A DNA stretch of 9,471 nt from Candidatus Colimorpha enterica (GCA_018065475.1 JAGHTD010000039.1:1-9471); one strand, 5' to 3'; counted from the first letter of the stretch, positions 1-6,699 are shown. A program made the numbers and translations. The notes: generated by a model not told the origin, from the letters alone.

Positions 1-13
1 CGCAAGCGGTCCC

Positions 14-31
14 CCTCCCTCCCGAGGGAGG
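14..31. repeat. GC-rich inverted repeat hairpin
   Basis: CCTCCCTC (14-21) pairs perfectly with GAGGGAGG (24-31) around a two-base CC centre. The hairpin sits in a C/G-run context and no T-run follows on either strand, so it does not read as a terminator. From memory, similar ccctccctc/gagggaggg palindromes are scattered through intergenic DNA of gut Oscillospiraceae; that link is an inference. Confidence 0.5.
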
Positions 32-47
32 TGGACGGAGCCGTTGC

Positions 48-82
48 TTTTACACTCTAAATGAAGTCGGCAATAATCGTCA
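48..82 (+). repeat. Direct repeat A, copy 1
   Basis: A 35-base segment with the core ctaaatgaagtc (57-68) and caataatcgtca (71-82). It matches 312-346 at 31 of 35 positions by hand alignment, with mismatches at 54, 55, 69 and 70. The second copy is 264 bases downstream in the same orientation. Confidence 0.7.
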
Positions 83-94
83 ATCATCGGGCGG

Positions 95-134
95 GGGGAG
101 CAAGCCGAGCGCAGCGGCTACGTATAGGCTCCCC
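95..134. repeat. Nested inverted repeat (two-tier hairpin)
   Basis: The outer stem pairs ggggagc (95-101) with gctcccc (128-134). Inside it, agccg (103-107) pairs with cggct (115-119). The two stacked stems give a roughly 40-base cruciform or RNA hairpin directly abutting repeat B copy 1. Confidence 0.5.
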
Positions 135-156
135 GAGATGAGCTTGCTCATCTCTA
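134..156. repeat. Repeat B, copy 1 (palindromic 23-mer)
   Basis: A 23-base element found again, identical, at 254-276. Its core is a near-perfect palindrome: gagatgagc (135-143), a TT centre and gctcatctc (146-154). The element is not followed by a T-run, so a dispersed palindromic repeat or protein-binding site fits better than a terminator. Confidence 0.75.
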
Positions 157-253
157 GTAAGCGGGAGCTCGCGAGCGAAGACAGACTGAGACGTTGTTTA
201 GGACAATAGTTGCTTTCTGCCAATAGACAACCCTTCCACCGCTCCGCGGTCAT

Positions 254-276
254 CGAGATGAGCTTGCTCATCTCTA
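254..276. repeat. Repeat B, copy 2 (palindromic 23-mer)
   Basis: Exact second copy of the 23-base palindromic element at 134-156, exactly 120 bases further on and in the same orientation. Flanking bases differ between the copies, so the identity is confined to the element. Confidence 0.75.
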
Positions 277-311
277 CCCCTATGCACAGGGGAGGCTGGA
301 CGATCTGCTTA

Positions 312-346
312 TTTTACTTTCTAAATGAAGTCATCAATAATCGTCA
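312..346 (+). repeat. Direct repeat A, copy 2
   Basis: Second copy of the element at 48-82, 31 of 35 identical, with core blocks at 321-332 and 335-346. Both copies are preceded by a T-rich stretch. The block between the copies carries repeat B twice, so the region may descend from a local duplication or from repeated insertion of the same element family. Confidence 0.7.
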
Positions 347-441
347 GTTCCCAAGCGTGAGCACCAAGGCGCTCCCCTACGGCAGCAAATCATATTTTCA
401 AGAGCCGGTTATCTGCAAACGGGAGATCTCTCTGCCCGCAA

Positions 442-475
442 AATCAAAAAAGCCCGGTAAGCGGGCTTTTTGATT
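442..475 (-). terminator. Rho-independent terminator of trpS
   Basis: On the minus strand, AATCAAAAAGCCCG (475-462) pairs with the complement of 456-442, leaving one bulged base and a short loop around 457-461. GC pairs next to the loop and a T-run in the 3' arm (CGGGCTTTTTTGATT) make a classic intrinsic terminator. It lies about 20 bp past the trpS stop. Its A/T arms are symmetric, so it could also stop plus-strand transcription coming out of the repeat region. Confidence 0.85.
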
Positions 476-496
476 ACAATATATTACCGTTTTCCG

Positions 497-1507
497 TCAT
501 CTCGGTTTTTGGACGAATCCGACCTTGCGATAGACCTTCGAGAGCGTCTTGTTTGCAAGGTAGGAAGCGTAGTCGGCACCGTTCTTCATAACGGTCTCGA
601 GGTACGCTTTATCAGCCATAAGGCGGTCGAACTCGGCGTGGACGGGAGCGAGCGCGTCAGCCACGGTCTCACCGACCGCGAGCTTGAAATCGCCGTATCC
701 CTTGCCGCTGAACTCGTTTTCAATCTCGGCGTCGGTCTTGCCGGTGAACGCCGTGTAGATCGTCATAAGGTTGTTTATTCCGTCCTTGCCTTCGGCACGG
801 CAGACGACGGTGTCTGAATCCGTCACCGCGCGCTTGAACTTGCGGATTATGTCGTCCCTGCCGTCGAGGATATAGACGGAGGCGTTGACGTTTGCGTCGG
901 ATTTGCTCATCTTCTTGTCCGGCTCGGCGAGAGACATGATCTTCGCGCCCGCCTTGGGGATGAAGCCCTCGGGGATCTTGAAGGTATCCGAATAAATGCC
1001 GTTGAAGCGGTTGGCGACGTCTCTCGTCAGCTCGATGTGCTGCATCTGGTCGATACCTACGGGAACGAGGTCGGTCTGATAAAGGAGGATGTCAGCCGCC
1101 ATGAGTGCGGGATAGGTGAAAAGCCCCGCGTTTATGTTGGAGGCGTACTTCTTCGACTTGTCCTTGAACTGCGTCATCCTCGAAAGCTCACCGAACATCG
1201 TGTAGCAGTTGAGGATCCACGCAAGCTCCGCGTGGCAGGGGACGTGGCTCTGTACGAAAAGGGTGTTCTTTTCGGGGCTGAGGCCCGACGCGATATAGAG
1301 TGCGAGCGTTTCGTAGGTGCGGCGGCGGAGCGTAGCGGGGTCCTGACGGACGGTGATGGCGTGCATATCGACGACGCAGTAGAGCGCCTCGTACTCGTCC
1401 TCAAACGCCTTCCAGTTCTTGATCGAACCGAGGTAGTTCCCTATCGTCAGATTTCCGCTCGGCTGAACGCCCGAGAATATTCTTTTTTTGATTTCGGTAT
1501 TTTCCAT
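497..1507 (-). CDS. trpS: Tryptophanyl-tRNA synthetase
   Basis: This class Ic aminoacyl-tRNA synthetase charges tRNA-Trp with tryptophan using ATP in the cytoplasm. The protein has 336 residues, normal for bacterial TrpRS. The HIGH-equivalent motif lies in PSGNLTIGNYLG (residues 16-27), the GxDQ tryptophan/ATP site motif is GIDQMQH (151-157), and the KMSKS loop is exact at KKMSKSDAN (198-206). All are in the expected order and no domain is missing. The frame stays open for 20 codons upstream, but that stretch overlaps the promoter. The ATG at 1507 is preceded by AGAGGT at a spacing of 8 and begins MENTEIKKRIFSG, so it was chosen. The gene is transcribed alone, divergently from the 1643-3694 run, and ends at its own hairpin. 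No T-box leader is seen. Confidence 0.97.
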   Translation of the reverse strand: MENTEIKKRIFSGVQPSGNLTIGNYLGSIKNWKAFEDEYEALYCVVDMHAITVRQDPATLRRRTYETLALYIASGLSPEKNTLFVQSHVPCHAELAWILNCYTMFGELSRMTQFKDKSKKYASNINAGLFTYPALMAADILLYQTDLVPVGIDQMQHIELTRDVANRFNGIYSDTFKIPEGFIPKAGAKIMSLAEPDKKMSKSDANVNASVYILDGRDDIIRKFKRAVTDSDTVVCRAEGKDGINNLMTIYTAFTGKTDAEIENEFSGKGYGDFKLAVGETVADALAPVHAEFDRLMADKAYLETVMKNGADYASYLANKTLSKVYRKVGFVQKPR

Positions 1508-1538
1508 GACAAATGACCTCTTTGCTGTTGTAACGAAT

Positions 1539-1567
1539 ATTGTACCACAAAATCGCCCGTTTTGCAA
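1539..1567 (-). promoter_or_regulatory. trpS promoter (sigma-70 type)
   Basis: On the minus strand, TTGCAA (1567-1562), a 17-base spacer and TACAAT (1544-1539) form a good -35/-10 pair. The -10 box ends 31 bases before the ATG, giving a short leader with room only for the AGAGGT ribosome binding site (1521-1516). This leaves no space for a T-box. Confidence 0.65.
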
Positions 1568-1586
1568 GTAATTTGAGCAATTAGAC

Positions 1587-1615
1587 TTGCGTTTATGCCG
1601 TTTTTGTGTTAAAAT
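1587..1615 (+). promoter_or_regulatory. Promoter of the 1643-3694 gene run
   Basis: TTGCGT (1587-1592), a 17-base spacer and TAAAAT (1610-1615) face the plus-strand genes, back to back with the trpS promoter. The predicted start of transcription is near 1621, about 20 bases before the first start codon. The -35 box is a weak match, the -10 is reasonable. Confidence 0.5.
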
Positions 1616-1630
1616 TATCTTATGATTTCA

Positions 1631-1636
1631 AAGGAG
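1631..1636 (+). promoter_or_regulatory. Ribosome binding site that fixes the start at 1643
   Basis: AAGGAG lies six bases before the ATG at 1643. An in-frame ATG at 1622 lies upstream of this site and has no ribosome binding site of its own, so the shorter protein is preferred. Confidence 0.75.
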
Positions 1637-1642
1637 CATATA

Positions 1643-2275
1643 ATGGAAGACGAAAACCTTATCACAGTGACACCCAAATGGTTGAAGATCACGGTCAAAG
1701 TGGTCAAATGGCTGCTCATCATCAGCGCGGTCGCCGTCATCGGCTGGCTGACGCTCTGCTCGATATGGCAGAAGGGACCGAAGGCGGTAAGACGGTATTC
1801 GATGACCGAAAACGCCGCAAAGGAAGAAAACAAGGTCTATACCCTCAACGAATACAACGGCAACGAGCTCGACCGCCTTTTCTTCATCAGCAACATCTAC
1901 TACACAAAGGGAGCGGAACAGCTCCAATTCACCCTGCGCTACAACGTTTACGCCGACGGGTACTCCGGCGAGCCGATAAACTTCGAGCCCGAAAAGCTGT
2001 CCTTTATGCTGACGGCAAAGGGCACCGACCGCTCGTATTCAAGCTACTACGTCAAGACGACCGACACGGTGATGTATAAGCATTACAAGCTCGTCTTCGA
2101 GGAGATCGACTTCGAGGGCGTAGATGAATACGACGTCTGCGTCATCTACAACGGCAGGACGATCGGCTCATGTATCGCGTGGATGAACGACAATTACCGC
2201 ATTGACTACAAGCTCGGGAACGCCGAGAAAAAGGTCGATACCGACCTTCTCTTCACGGGAGATGATGTAAAGTGA
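1643..2275 (+). CDS. Single-pass membrane protein of unknown function
   Basis: I do not recognise this 210-residue protein. Residues 1-20 are polar and carry several lysines, residues about 21-42 form one hydrophobic helix (VKWLLIISAVAVIGWLTLCS), and the remaining 165 or so residues are soluble, rich in Tyr, Asp and Glu and predicted mainly beta. By the positive-inside rule the short lysine-bearing N-terminus should be cytoplasmic and the large domain outside. There is no lipobox or signal peptidase site, so it is probably anchored. It is the first gene of a run of three; its TGA stop overlaps the GTG start of the next gene by four bases, indicating translational coupling. Base composition matches the surrounding housekeeping genes, so it is probably native. 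Confidence 0.85.
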   Translation: MEDENLITVTPKWLKITVKVVKWLLIISAVAVIGWLTLCSIWQKGPKAVRRYSMTENAAKEENKVYTLNEYNGNELDRLFFISNIYYTKGAEQLQFTLRYNVYADGYSGEPINFEPEKLSFMLTAKGTDRSYSSYYVKTTDTVMYKHYKLVFEEIDFEGVDEYDVCVIYNGRTIGSCIAWMNDNYRIDYKLGNAEKKVDTDLLFTGDDVK

Positions 2276-2952
2276 AAATCAAATCGTTAAACACGACGGT
2301 CGCGTACAGATGCCCCGAATGCGGCGACCTCGTCTTCGGAAAAGCGGGGCTGTTCACGCTCAGCGGAGATATGCTGAAGCTGAAATGCGGGTGCGAGCAC
2401 GGCTCGGAGCTCGTCCTCAAAAGGGACAGAAGCGGGCTGACCGAGGCACAGGCGCTCTGCCCTCTCTGCGGAGAGAAGCACGCCTGGTCCTTCCGTGAGG
2501 ACGCGGAGTTCTCATCCCCCGCAATATCCTGTTCCTGCCCCGTCAGCAATATGAACGTCCTCTACGTCGGCGAGCAGGACGCGATCTCGGAGATCGCCGA
2601 AACCGACGGCAGGATGATGATGGAAGTCCTTGAAGAGAACGGTTTTGCCACCCTCGCCGAGTTCCTTGCCGCAAGGCGCGTGCAGAGGGAGAACGCCGCA
2701 AAGCGTCCCGACACGGGAAAATACTCCCCCGAGGAGCTTGCGTCGATGATCTCCTCCGTCCTTTCGGAGCTTCAGGAGGACGGGATGATCCTCTGCGACT
2801 GCGACGAAGGAGAGCAGGAGCTCACCCTTTCGCTTGAAAACGACGGCCTGCATATAGACTGCCTTTCCTGCGGCAGACACACCGTTCTCCCCCCCGAAAC
2901 GGTCTTCAACCCCGACGTACTTGCCCGTCTCGATAAAATAGAACTCAACTGA
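2272..2952 (+). CDS. Cysteine-rich, putative zinc-binding protein
   Basis: This unrecognised protein has 226 residues and no signal or membrane segment, so it is probably cytoplasmic. Its cysteines fall in three paired sets: CPEC (14-17) with CGC (39-41), CPLC (63-66) with CSC (87-89), and CDC (175-177) with CLSC (197-200). Each CxxC/CxC set could hold one zinc ion in a zinc-ribbon-like fold, and the first two sets look like an internal repeat with spacers of similar length. The central part (about 100-172) lacks cysteines and looks helical. The GTG start overlaps the previous stop (GTGA) and GGGAG lies 10 bases upstream. Zinc binding is inferred from spacing; nucleic acid or protein partners are unknown. 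Confidence 0.85.
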   Translation: MKIKSLNTTVAYRCPECGDLVFGKAGLFTLSGDMLKLKCGCEHGSELVLKRDRSGLTEAQALCPLCGEKHAWSFREDAEFSSPAISCSCPVSNMNVLYVGEQDAISEIAETDGRMMMEVLEENGFATLAEFLAARRVQRENAAKRPDTGKYSPEELASMISSVLSELQEDGMILCDCDEGEQELTLSLENDGLHIDCLSCGRHTVLPPETVFNPDVLARLDKIELN

Positions 2953-2971
2953 TATTTCAAAGGAAAGCAAT

Positions 2972-3694
2972 ATGGGTCACAATATCATGCCGCTCGAAAA
3001 GCGCGCAAAAACCGTAATGATCATCCTCGCTCTGATCTCTCTCGCCTGCGTCCTTATCCACAACGTCCCGGCGCTGATCTCGCTCTGCGGAGAGATAAGC
3101 AAATCCTCGGAGGAAGGGAAAGACGTGTTTGCGACGATGTTCACCGATTACGGCTCCTACACATACGGCAGAATGACGGTAAACTGCGTCGTAAAGATCG
3201 TCATCTCCCACTGCTTCTTCGCCGTCTGTCTGTTTGCCGACAGGTGCCCCACCTTCGTCATCGCCCTGCCCTACGCCGTTTCGCTTGCGCTGTCGTTGGC
3301 GGAATCGGCATTTTTTGCCTCCATGGCACAGGGCAACGATCTGATATACAGGAGCGCCAACATGTCGTTTATGACGGCGATCTCCGACGGCTTTTTTCAG
3401 CTCGTTTTCATCGCGGTATATCTTCTGTCCGTCACGGGCGTTATCCGCGACAGGATCGCCGCAAAGGTGTCCTCCGTCGTCCTCGGGTGCATACCGCTCT
3501 GCGTTTCGTCTTTCAGAGCAATAAGCAGCCGGATCGAATCCAATCGGCTGTTGATGAGTACGGCTGCCGATATTGAACCGGAATTGACGTCGTTTCTGCC
3601 TACCGTCCTGTCTCTCCTTCCGGCGCTTTTCGTCACCCTCGCATTGCTTGTCTTCCTTTTCAGCGTGAGAAGAAACCCGGACGTAAAGGAATAA
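2972..3694 (+). CDS. Six-helix integral membrane protein of unknown function
   Basis: This 240-residue protein shows six hydrophobic segments at about residues 14-38, 69-89, 92-116, 133-157, 163-182 and 206-231. The ends are short and charged, and both should lie on the same side, probably the cytoplasm. No transporter, protease or enzyme motif is visible, and I do not recognise a family. The ATG at 2972 is preceded by AAAGGAA at good spacing. It follows the cysteine-rich gene by 19 bases and is the last gene of the run, ending just before a strong hairpin terminator. The shared transcription unit suggests it works with the single-pass membrane protein, but nothing in its sequence says how. 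Confidence 0.85.
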   Translation: MGHNIMPLEKRAKTVMIILALISLACVLIHNVPALISLCGEISKSSEEGKDVFATMFTDYGSYTYGRMTVNCVVKIVISHCFFAVCLFADRCPTFVIALPYAVSLALSLAESAFFASMAQGNDLIYRSANMSFMTAISDGFFQLVFIAVYLLSVTGVIRDRIAAKVSSVVLGCIPLCVSSFRAISSRIESNRLLMSTAADIEPELTSFLPTVLSLLPALFVTLALLVFLFSVRRNPDVKE

Positions 3695-3698
3695 ATAT

Positions 3699-3739
3699 AA
3701 AAGGAGCTGTGGCAAATCATAATTGCTGCAGCTCCTTTT
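3699..3739. terminator. Bidirectional terminator between convergent genes
   Basis: AAAAGGAGCTG (3699-3709) pairs with CAGCTCCTTTT (3729-3739). The stem continues inward through 3710-3715 and 3723-3728, with two wobble pairs, to a seven-base loop. The plus strand runs into TTTTT, ending the 1643-3694 unit five bases after its stop. The minus strand also runs into a T-rich arm and so can end the 6596-3796 unit. Confidence 0.85.
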
Positions 3740-3795
3740 TCGGTTTTAGTTATTGAATTGCGCAACGCAGGATTTTCTCAAATGCTTCAAAGTCA

Positions 3796-4665
3796 TCAAT
3801 ACGGAACGTTTACATAGAAATCACGATCGCACTCTTCCCCGTCAATACTCATCGTAACAAATAATTGGACAAAAAGGCGCGGGTCATCATAAGTGAAGTA
3901 AAACATTGGCGTATAATCAAGGTGCTTGATGAACTTGATTTTCCTGTCCTTAAACTCCTTTGCCATATTTTCGACGTGCTTCTCGATAGATTTTTTACAG
4001 AGAGCGATATCGGCATTTTTTATCCCGTTTTTTACATTTTCCGGAATGCCTTCCGGAAAAACGAGACAATTTTGCCACCGACACATCTCTCCGTCAGGTT
4101 TTAGCCAAATACTAATCGTATTTTTTGTACTAAAACCATTGACGACTTCATAAATATTCAGCTCTGCATATCCGGCTTTTCTTTGTACCACAATATTCAT
4201 ATTGTTTTCAAGGAAAGGCCAGCGTTCCTTGACGAAATCACCGGCAATTTGCTTGTACTCTTCGTCGGTCAGCCATTCTGATTCGGGGACGGGTTCGTTA
4301 TTATAATACACCGACATATCTGCTACCGCTATCAATTCCCCTGTTTTATTGTCGAATATAACAGTCTTTCTGTCTTCGCGTTCCGTTTCATAAACGTCCA
4401 TCCGCTCGATCCAATCAGTTTTTGCGGAGTACTTATAGTATAGCGTATATTCCGTGCCGAAAATATCTTCCGTTACCGTTTTCGGAACGTCATCGAATTC
4501 ATGATCCGGATAATATCTTGACCACATTTTCTCCGTGCCGTATGACGGAACGGTCATTGTTGAGGAGCCTGCAACGCTTAAATAGTTTATGCTTTCTTTT
4601 TCACATCCGCAGAGAGCAAATGCAAACATAATAAATGCCAATATGAACGATACTGTTTTCTTCAT
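3796..4665 (-). CDS. Lipoprotein of unknown function, partner of the ricin-CHAT protein
   Basis: This 289-residue protein starts with a lysine pair, a hydrophobic helix and the lipobox LCGC, with the modified Cys at residue 21, so it should be anchored to the outer face of the membrane. The rest is soluble, rich in Tyr, Trp, Asp and Glu. A strand-turn-strand segment reading VIFDNKTGELIAV (about 102-114) resembles those in PepSY-like and other Clostridia lipoproteins, but I cannot assign a family. The ATG at 4665 is preceded by AAGGAGA, which overlaps the stop codon of the upstream gene 11 bp away, so the two are one operon and probably translationally coupled. It could anchor, receive or restrain the secreted caspase-like partner; this is inference from position only. 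Confidence 0.88.
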   Translation of the reverse strand: MKKTVSFILAFIMFAFALCGCEKESINYLSVAGSSTMTVPSYGTEKMWSRYYPDHEFDDVPKTVTEDIFGTEYTLYYKYSAKTDWIERMDVYETEREDRKTVIFDNKTGELIAVADMSVYYNNEPVPESEWLTDEEYKQIAGDFVKERWPFLENNMNIVVQRKAGYAELNIYEVVNGFSTKNTISIWLKPDGEMCRWQNCLVFPEGIPENVKNGIKNADIALCKKSIEKHVENMAKEFKDRKIKFIKHLDYTPMFYFTYDDPRLFVQLFVTMSIDGEECDRDFYVNVPY

Positions 4666-4671
4666 TTTATT

Positions 4672-4678
4672 TCTCCTT
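4672..4678 (-). promoter_or_regulatory. Ribosome binding site embedded in an upstream stop codon
   Basis: AAGGAGA (minus strand) serves the lipoprotein start at 4665 and shares bases with the TAA stop at 4679-4677 of the preceding gene. Terminating ribosomes would sit on the site, which favours coupled synthesis of the two proteins. Confidence 0.75.
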
Positions 4679-6596
4679 AATTTTCAATATATACTCTGTA
4701 ATTGCTATCGGTAGAATATACCGTTTGTCCCTCTACAGTTATTCCCAAATATCTACTAATTAGATAACAATCCGCATCCTCAAATGCCTGCCGATAGTTT
4801 GCGCCGCTTGAAAGAGAAGCAAAGAAGACTTCCATCCACGGTACAATCTGATCGCAGTAAACATCATCCCTAAATCCGATTATATTATGAGCTCCCTGTA
4901 TTTCAAACGCTTCAACAATATTTCCCGGATATGAAGAAGTAGGATAGCCCTGTGCAGTCTTGCAGCTTGCCAATACTACCATTTCAAGGTTGCTGAGTGA
5001 ATTGGGCGGCAGACCCACTATGTCTTCATAAGAAAGTTCATACGGATGAGACATACTGATCTGAAGCGGAGAACCATGAGCCATAAGCACCAGAACATCG
5101 GATGAGCACATTTGAGCAAGCAGATCAACTCCGTCATAATCAATTACATTATCATAAAATGTCCTGACACTTTGATACCCCATATTACGGAGACTGCCGC
5201 TCACAGATCCGAAAAACAGATTATGAGGATGCTCATGTGTTGAATCGTGTATTCCGATAAGTGCGGCGTCTTTCTCTATATGAAGTCTCCACTCGCCTTT
5301 ATGATTGCTTGCAGAGTAACTTCCTTGAATCAAATTTGAGCTAAAAGTCGCTAACGTAAGTACATATCCGTTTGACTCACCTGATTTTGGAATTATCTTA
5401 TACGAGCGATCCAATATAGTTGCTGCATTGCCCGTTGCGTCTGAAACCTGTTGAAACTTCCATAACGCACCGTTTACTGTGCTGCTCGTGCCAAGTACCA
5501 CGGTTGTGCCGCTCGATGATGAACTGTCTTTCACTGTCAAATAGTATGAACCCGACGAAACCGCTGATTTGATATTATAATATCCCGTTGCCGTATTTAG
5601 AATAATCTTCCATCTTTGAAATGCGGTGCCGTCAAAATCATCATGTACGATATTGGTACCCGTGTTCATATTTCCGTTTTTTACTTCCGCGAAATTCCAA
5701 CTGCTGCTGTTTTTCAGGAAATACGTGCCTTCCGGTATCTCTGTGACGGTCATTGTGTACTGAGAATATACTCCTGTCAGCTTATCTTTGACGGTTAAAC
5801 TGCATTCTCCCGGCGAATTTCCGGTTACGGTGTTCCCTACGACTTTCAGATGAGTATTAGACGCCCTCAGTGTGATTGTGTTCGGATTGACAGTGCTTCC
5901 GTTCTGATTTTTTGCGATGATACTTCTCGTACTCTCCGGTGCAATATATAGATTGGTATCTGACACCATCTCTATTGAAGTTGACGCAACATAGGTTCCA
6001 TAATCGAGCACGAAAAACATTGTATAATTTGAAGAACTGAGCGTTAATCCCGAGTCATCAATATAAAGATTCTGTCCCGATGTGCCCGAATTGACCGACT
6101 GAATACGATAAACACCCGATATGCCGCAGCTGACGAACTTCCAATCGTCTCCGTATCCTGTTTCATCCATATCTCTTATTGCGAGAGAGTGATTGGAGTT
6201 TGATACCGACAGAGTGTACGGTCTGTCGCCCGCTAACGCAAATAGTTGGCATGATGTCGAAATATTGCCCGAAACTTCCCATTTCTGATAATAATGAGAA
6301 TTGGCGTTTCCGCTTGAATATCTCGTCATGCTCGGAGTACCGGGAGAATATGCTCCTGTCAGCATATCGCCGTCTTCATACTCAACGATGTAGTAATGAG
6401 CTACTGCGCGAGTGTTTCCTCCTCCGGCTTCGCCGAGATGATCGGAATCCTCGGAAGCGGATTCGAAAGACGACGTATTGTCAATCGTTTGTTCTGTGTC
6501 TTCACTTTCACCGTCTGCGTATATCCCAACGGATAATGAACCGATGAGAATTATCAACGACAGAAGAATACAGAAATGTTTTTTCAATGACTTCAT
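4677..6596 (-). CDS. Secreted ricin-like/Big/CHAT (caspase-like) cysteine peptidase candidate
   Basis: This is a 639-residue exported protein. Residues 1-27 are a signal peptide with likely cleavage after IYA; 28-65 are an acidic Ser-rich linker. Residues about 66-200 look like a degenerate ricin-type beta-trefoil (QKWEV near 104). About 203-286 is a Big/Ig-like fold ending in TVTE. About 288-440 is a clearer ricin-type region with FQRWKI (326-331) and LWKF (378-381). About 443-620 resembles the CHAT/clan CD cysteine peptidase fold: strand plus catalytic-type His in VLVLMAHGSP (501-510, His507), then strand plus Cys in VVLASCKTAQG (540-550, Cys545), then the GFRDDV and FF..L..G...R.AF elements that follow Cys in CHAT domains. 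Activity and target are unknown; sugar binding is expected from ricin folds. AAGGAG lies 8 bases before the ATG. It is first in an operon with the lipoprotein and is more AT-rich than its flanks. Confidence 0.9.
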   Translation of the reverse strand: MKSLKKHFCILLSLIILIGSLSVGIYADGESEDTEQTIDNTSSFESASEDSDHLGEAGGGNTRAVAHYYIVEYEDGDMLTGAYSPGTPSMTRYSSGNANSHYYQKWEVSGNISTSCQLFALAGDRPYTLSVSNSNHSLAIRDMDETGYGDDWKFVSCGISGVYRIQSVNSGTSGQNLYIDDSGLTLSSSNYTMFFVLDYGTYVASTSIEMVSDTNLYIAPESTRSIIAKNQNGSTVNPNTITLRASNTHLKVVGNTVTGNSPGECSLTVKDKLTGVYSQYTMTVTEIPEGTYFLKNSSSWNFAEVKNGNMNTGTNIVHDDFDGTAFQRWKIILNTATGYYNIKSAVSSGSYYLTVKDSSSSSGTTVVLGTSSTVNGALWKFQQVSDATGNAATILDRSYKIIPKSGESNGYVLTLATFSSNLIQGSYSASNHKGEWRLHIEKDAALIGIHDSTHEHPHNLFFGSVSGSLRNMGYQSVRTFYDNVIDYDGVDLLAQMCSSDVLVLMAHGSPLQISMSHPYELSYEDIVGLPPNSLSNLEMVVLASCKTAQGYPTSSYPGNIVEAFEIQGAHNIIGFRDDVYCDQIVPWMEVFFASLSSGANYRQAFEDADCYLISRYLGITVEGQTVYSTDSNYRVYIEN

Positions 6597-6604
6597 AATT
6601 GAAT

Positions 6605-6610
6605 CTCCTT
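6605..6610 (-). promoter_or_regulatory. Ribosome binding site of the ricin-CHAT gene
   Basis: AAGGAG on the minus strand, eight bases before the ATG at 6596. It supports this start, which is also the one that gives a complete signal peptide. Confidence 0.8.
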
Positions 6611-6636
6611 TCCAAGTTGTAAAATGCTTTTGCTAT

Positions 6637-6699
6637 GTTTTTGCTCTGCCTTACGGCGTTAGCTGTTCATCGGACTCACCCTTTCAAAAAATGCAAAAC
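6637..6699 (-). promoter_or_regulatory. Structured leader domain, possible riboswitch-like element
   Basis: In the minus-strand transcript, GUUUUGC (6699-6693) can pair with GCAAAAAC (6644-6637), with one extra A, closing a domain of about 50 bases. Inside, GCC-GUAA-GGC (6657-6648) is a GNRA-capped hairpin. The piece ACAGCUAACGCCGUAAGGC resembles the conserved 3' part of ydaO (c-di-AMP) riboswitches as I remember it, but the rest of that fold is not evident, so I do not name it. It lies about 40 bases before the start codon of the secreted protein. Confidence 0.35.

Larger units (their letters stand above)
1..440. other. Gene-free repeat- and hairpin-rich region
   Basis: No open frame here has a convincing ribosome binding site or a recognisable product; the short frames run through the repeats themselves. 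The stretch holds a tight GC-rich hairpin at 14-31, a nested hairpin at 95-134, a 10-bp palindrome at 167-176, two exact copies of a 23-base palindromic element and two copies of a 35-base AT-rich element. This looks like an intergenic mosaic of dispersed non-coding repeats (MITE- or REP-like). Whether any of it is transcribed as a structured RNA cannot be told from the window. Confidence 0.6.

Noticed and set aside
1..440. CRISPR array
   Set aside because: Only two copies of each repeat exist, spacing is irregular (120 and 264 bases) and no cas gene is nearby.
80..473. Small open frames over the repeat region (80-271 minus, 210-473 plus)
   Set aside because: They are created by the repeat elements; the predicted peptides share a repeated MSKLIS/MSLLIS piece only because of the 23-base repeat, and no ribosome binding site is present.
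470..1516. Plus-strand open frames opposite trpS (470-817 and 1037-1516)
   Set aside because: They lie entirely antisense to a well-conserved synthetase gene, lack ribosome binding sites and give low-complexity Arg/Glu/Val-rich products typical of antisense reading of a GC-rich gene.
2957..3715. Minus-strand open frame opposite the six-helix protein
   Set aside because: It is antisense to a gene with a good ribosome binding site and clear membrane helices; its product is an Arg/Asp/Glu/Gly-rich shadow and it starts inside the terminator region.
6637..6699. Cobalamin, c-di-GMP-I or T-box identity for the leader domain
   Set aside because: Short pieces (GGUGAGUCC, AGGGUGA) look similar by eye, but the defining conserved blocks of those classes, such as the c-di-GMP GGGACGCAAAGCC segment or the T-box AGGGUGGNACCGCG, are absent.
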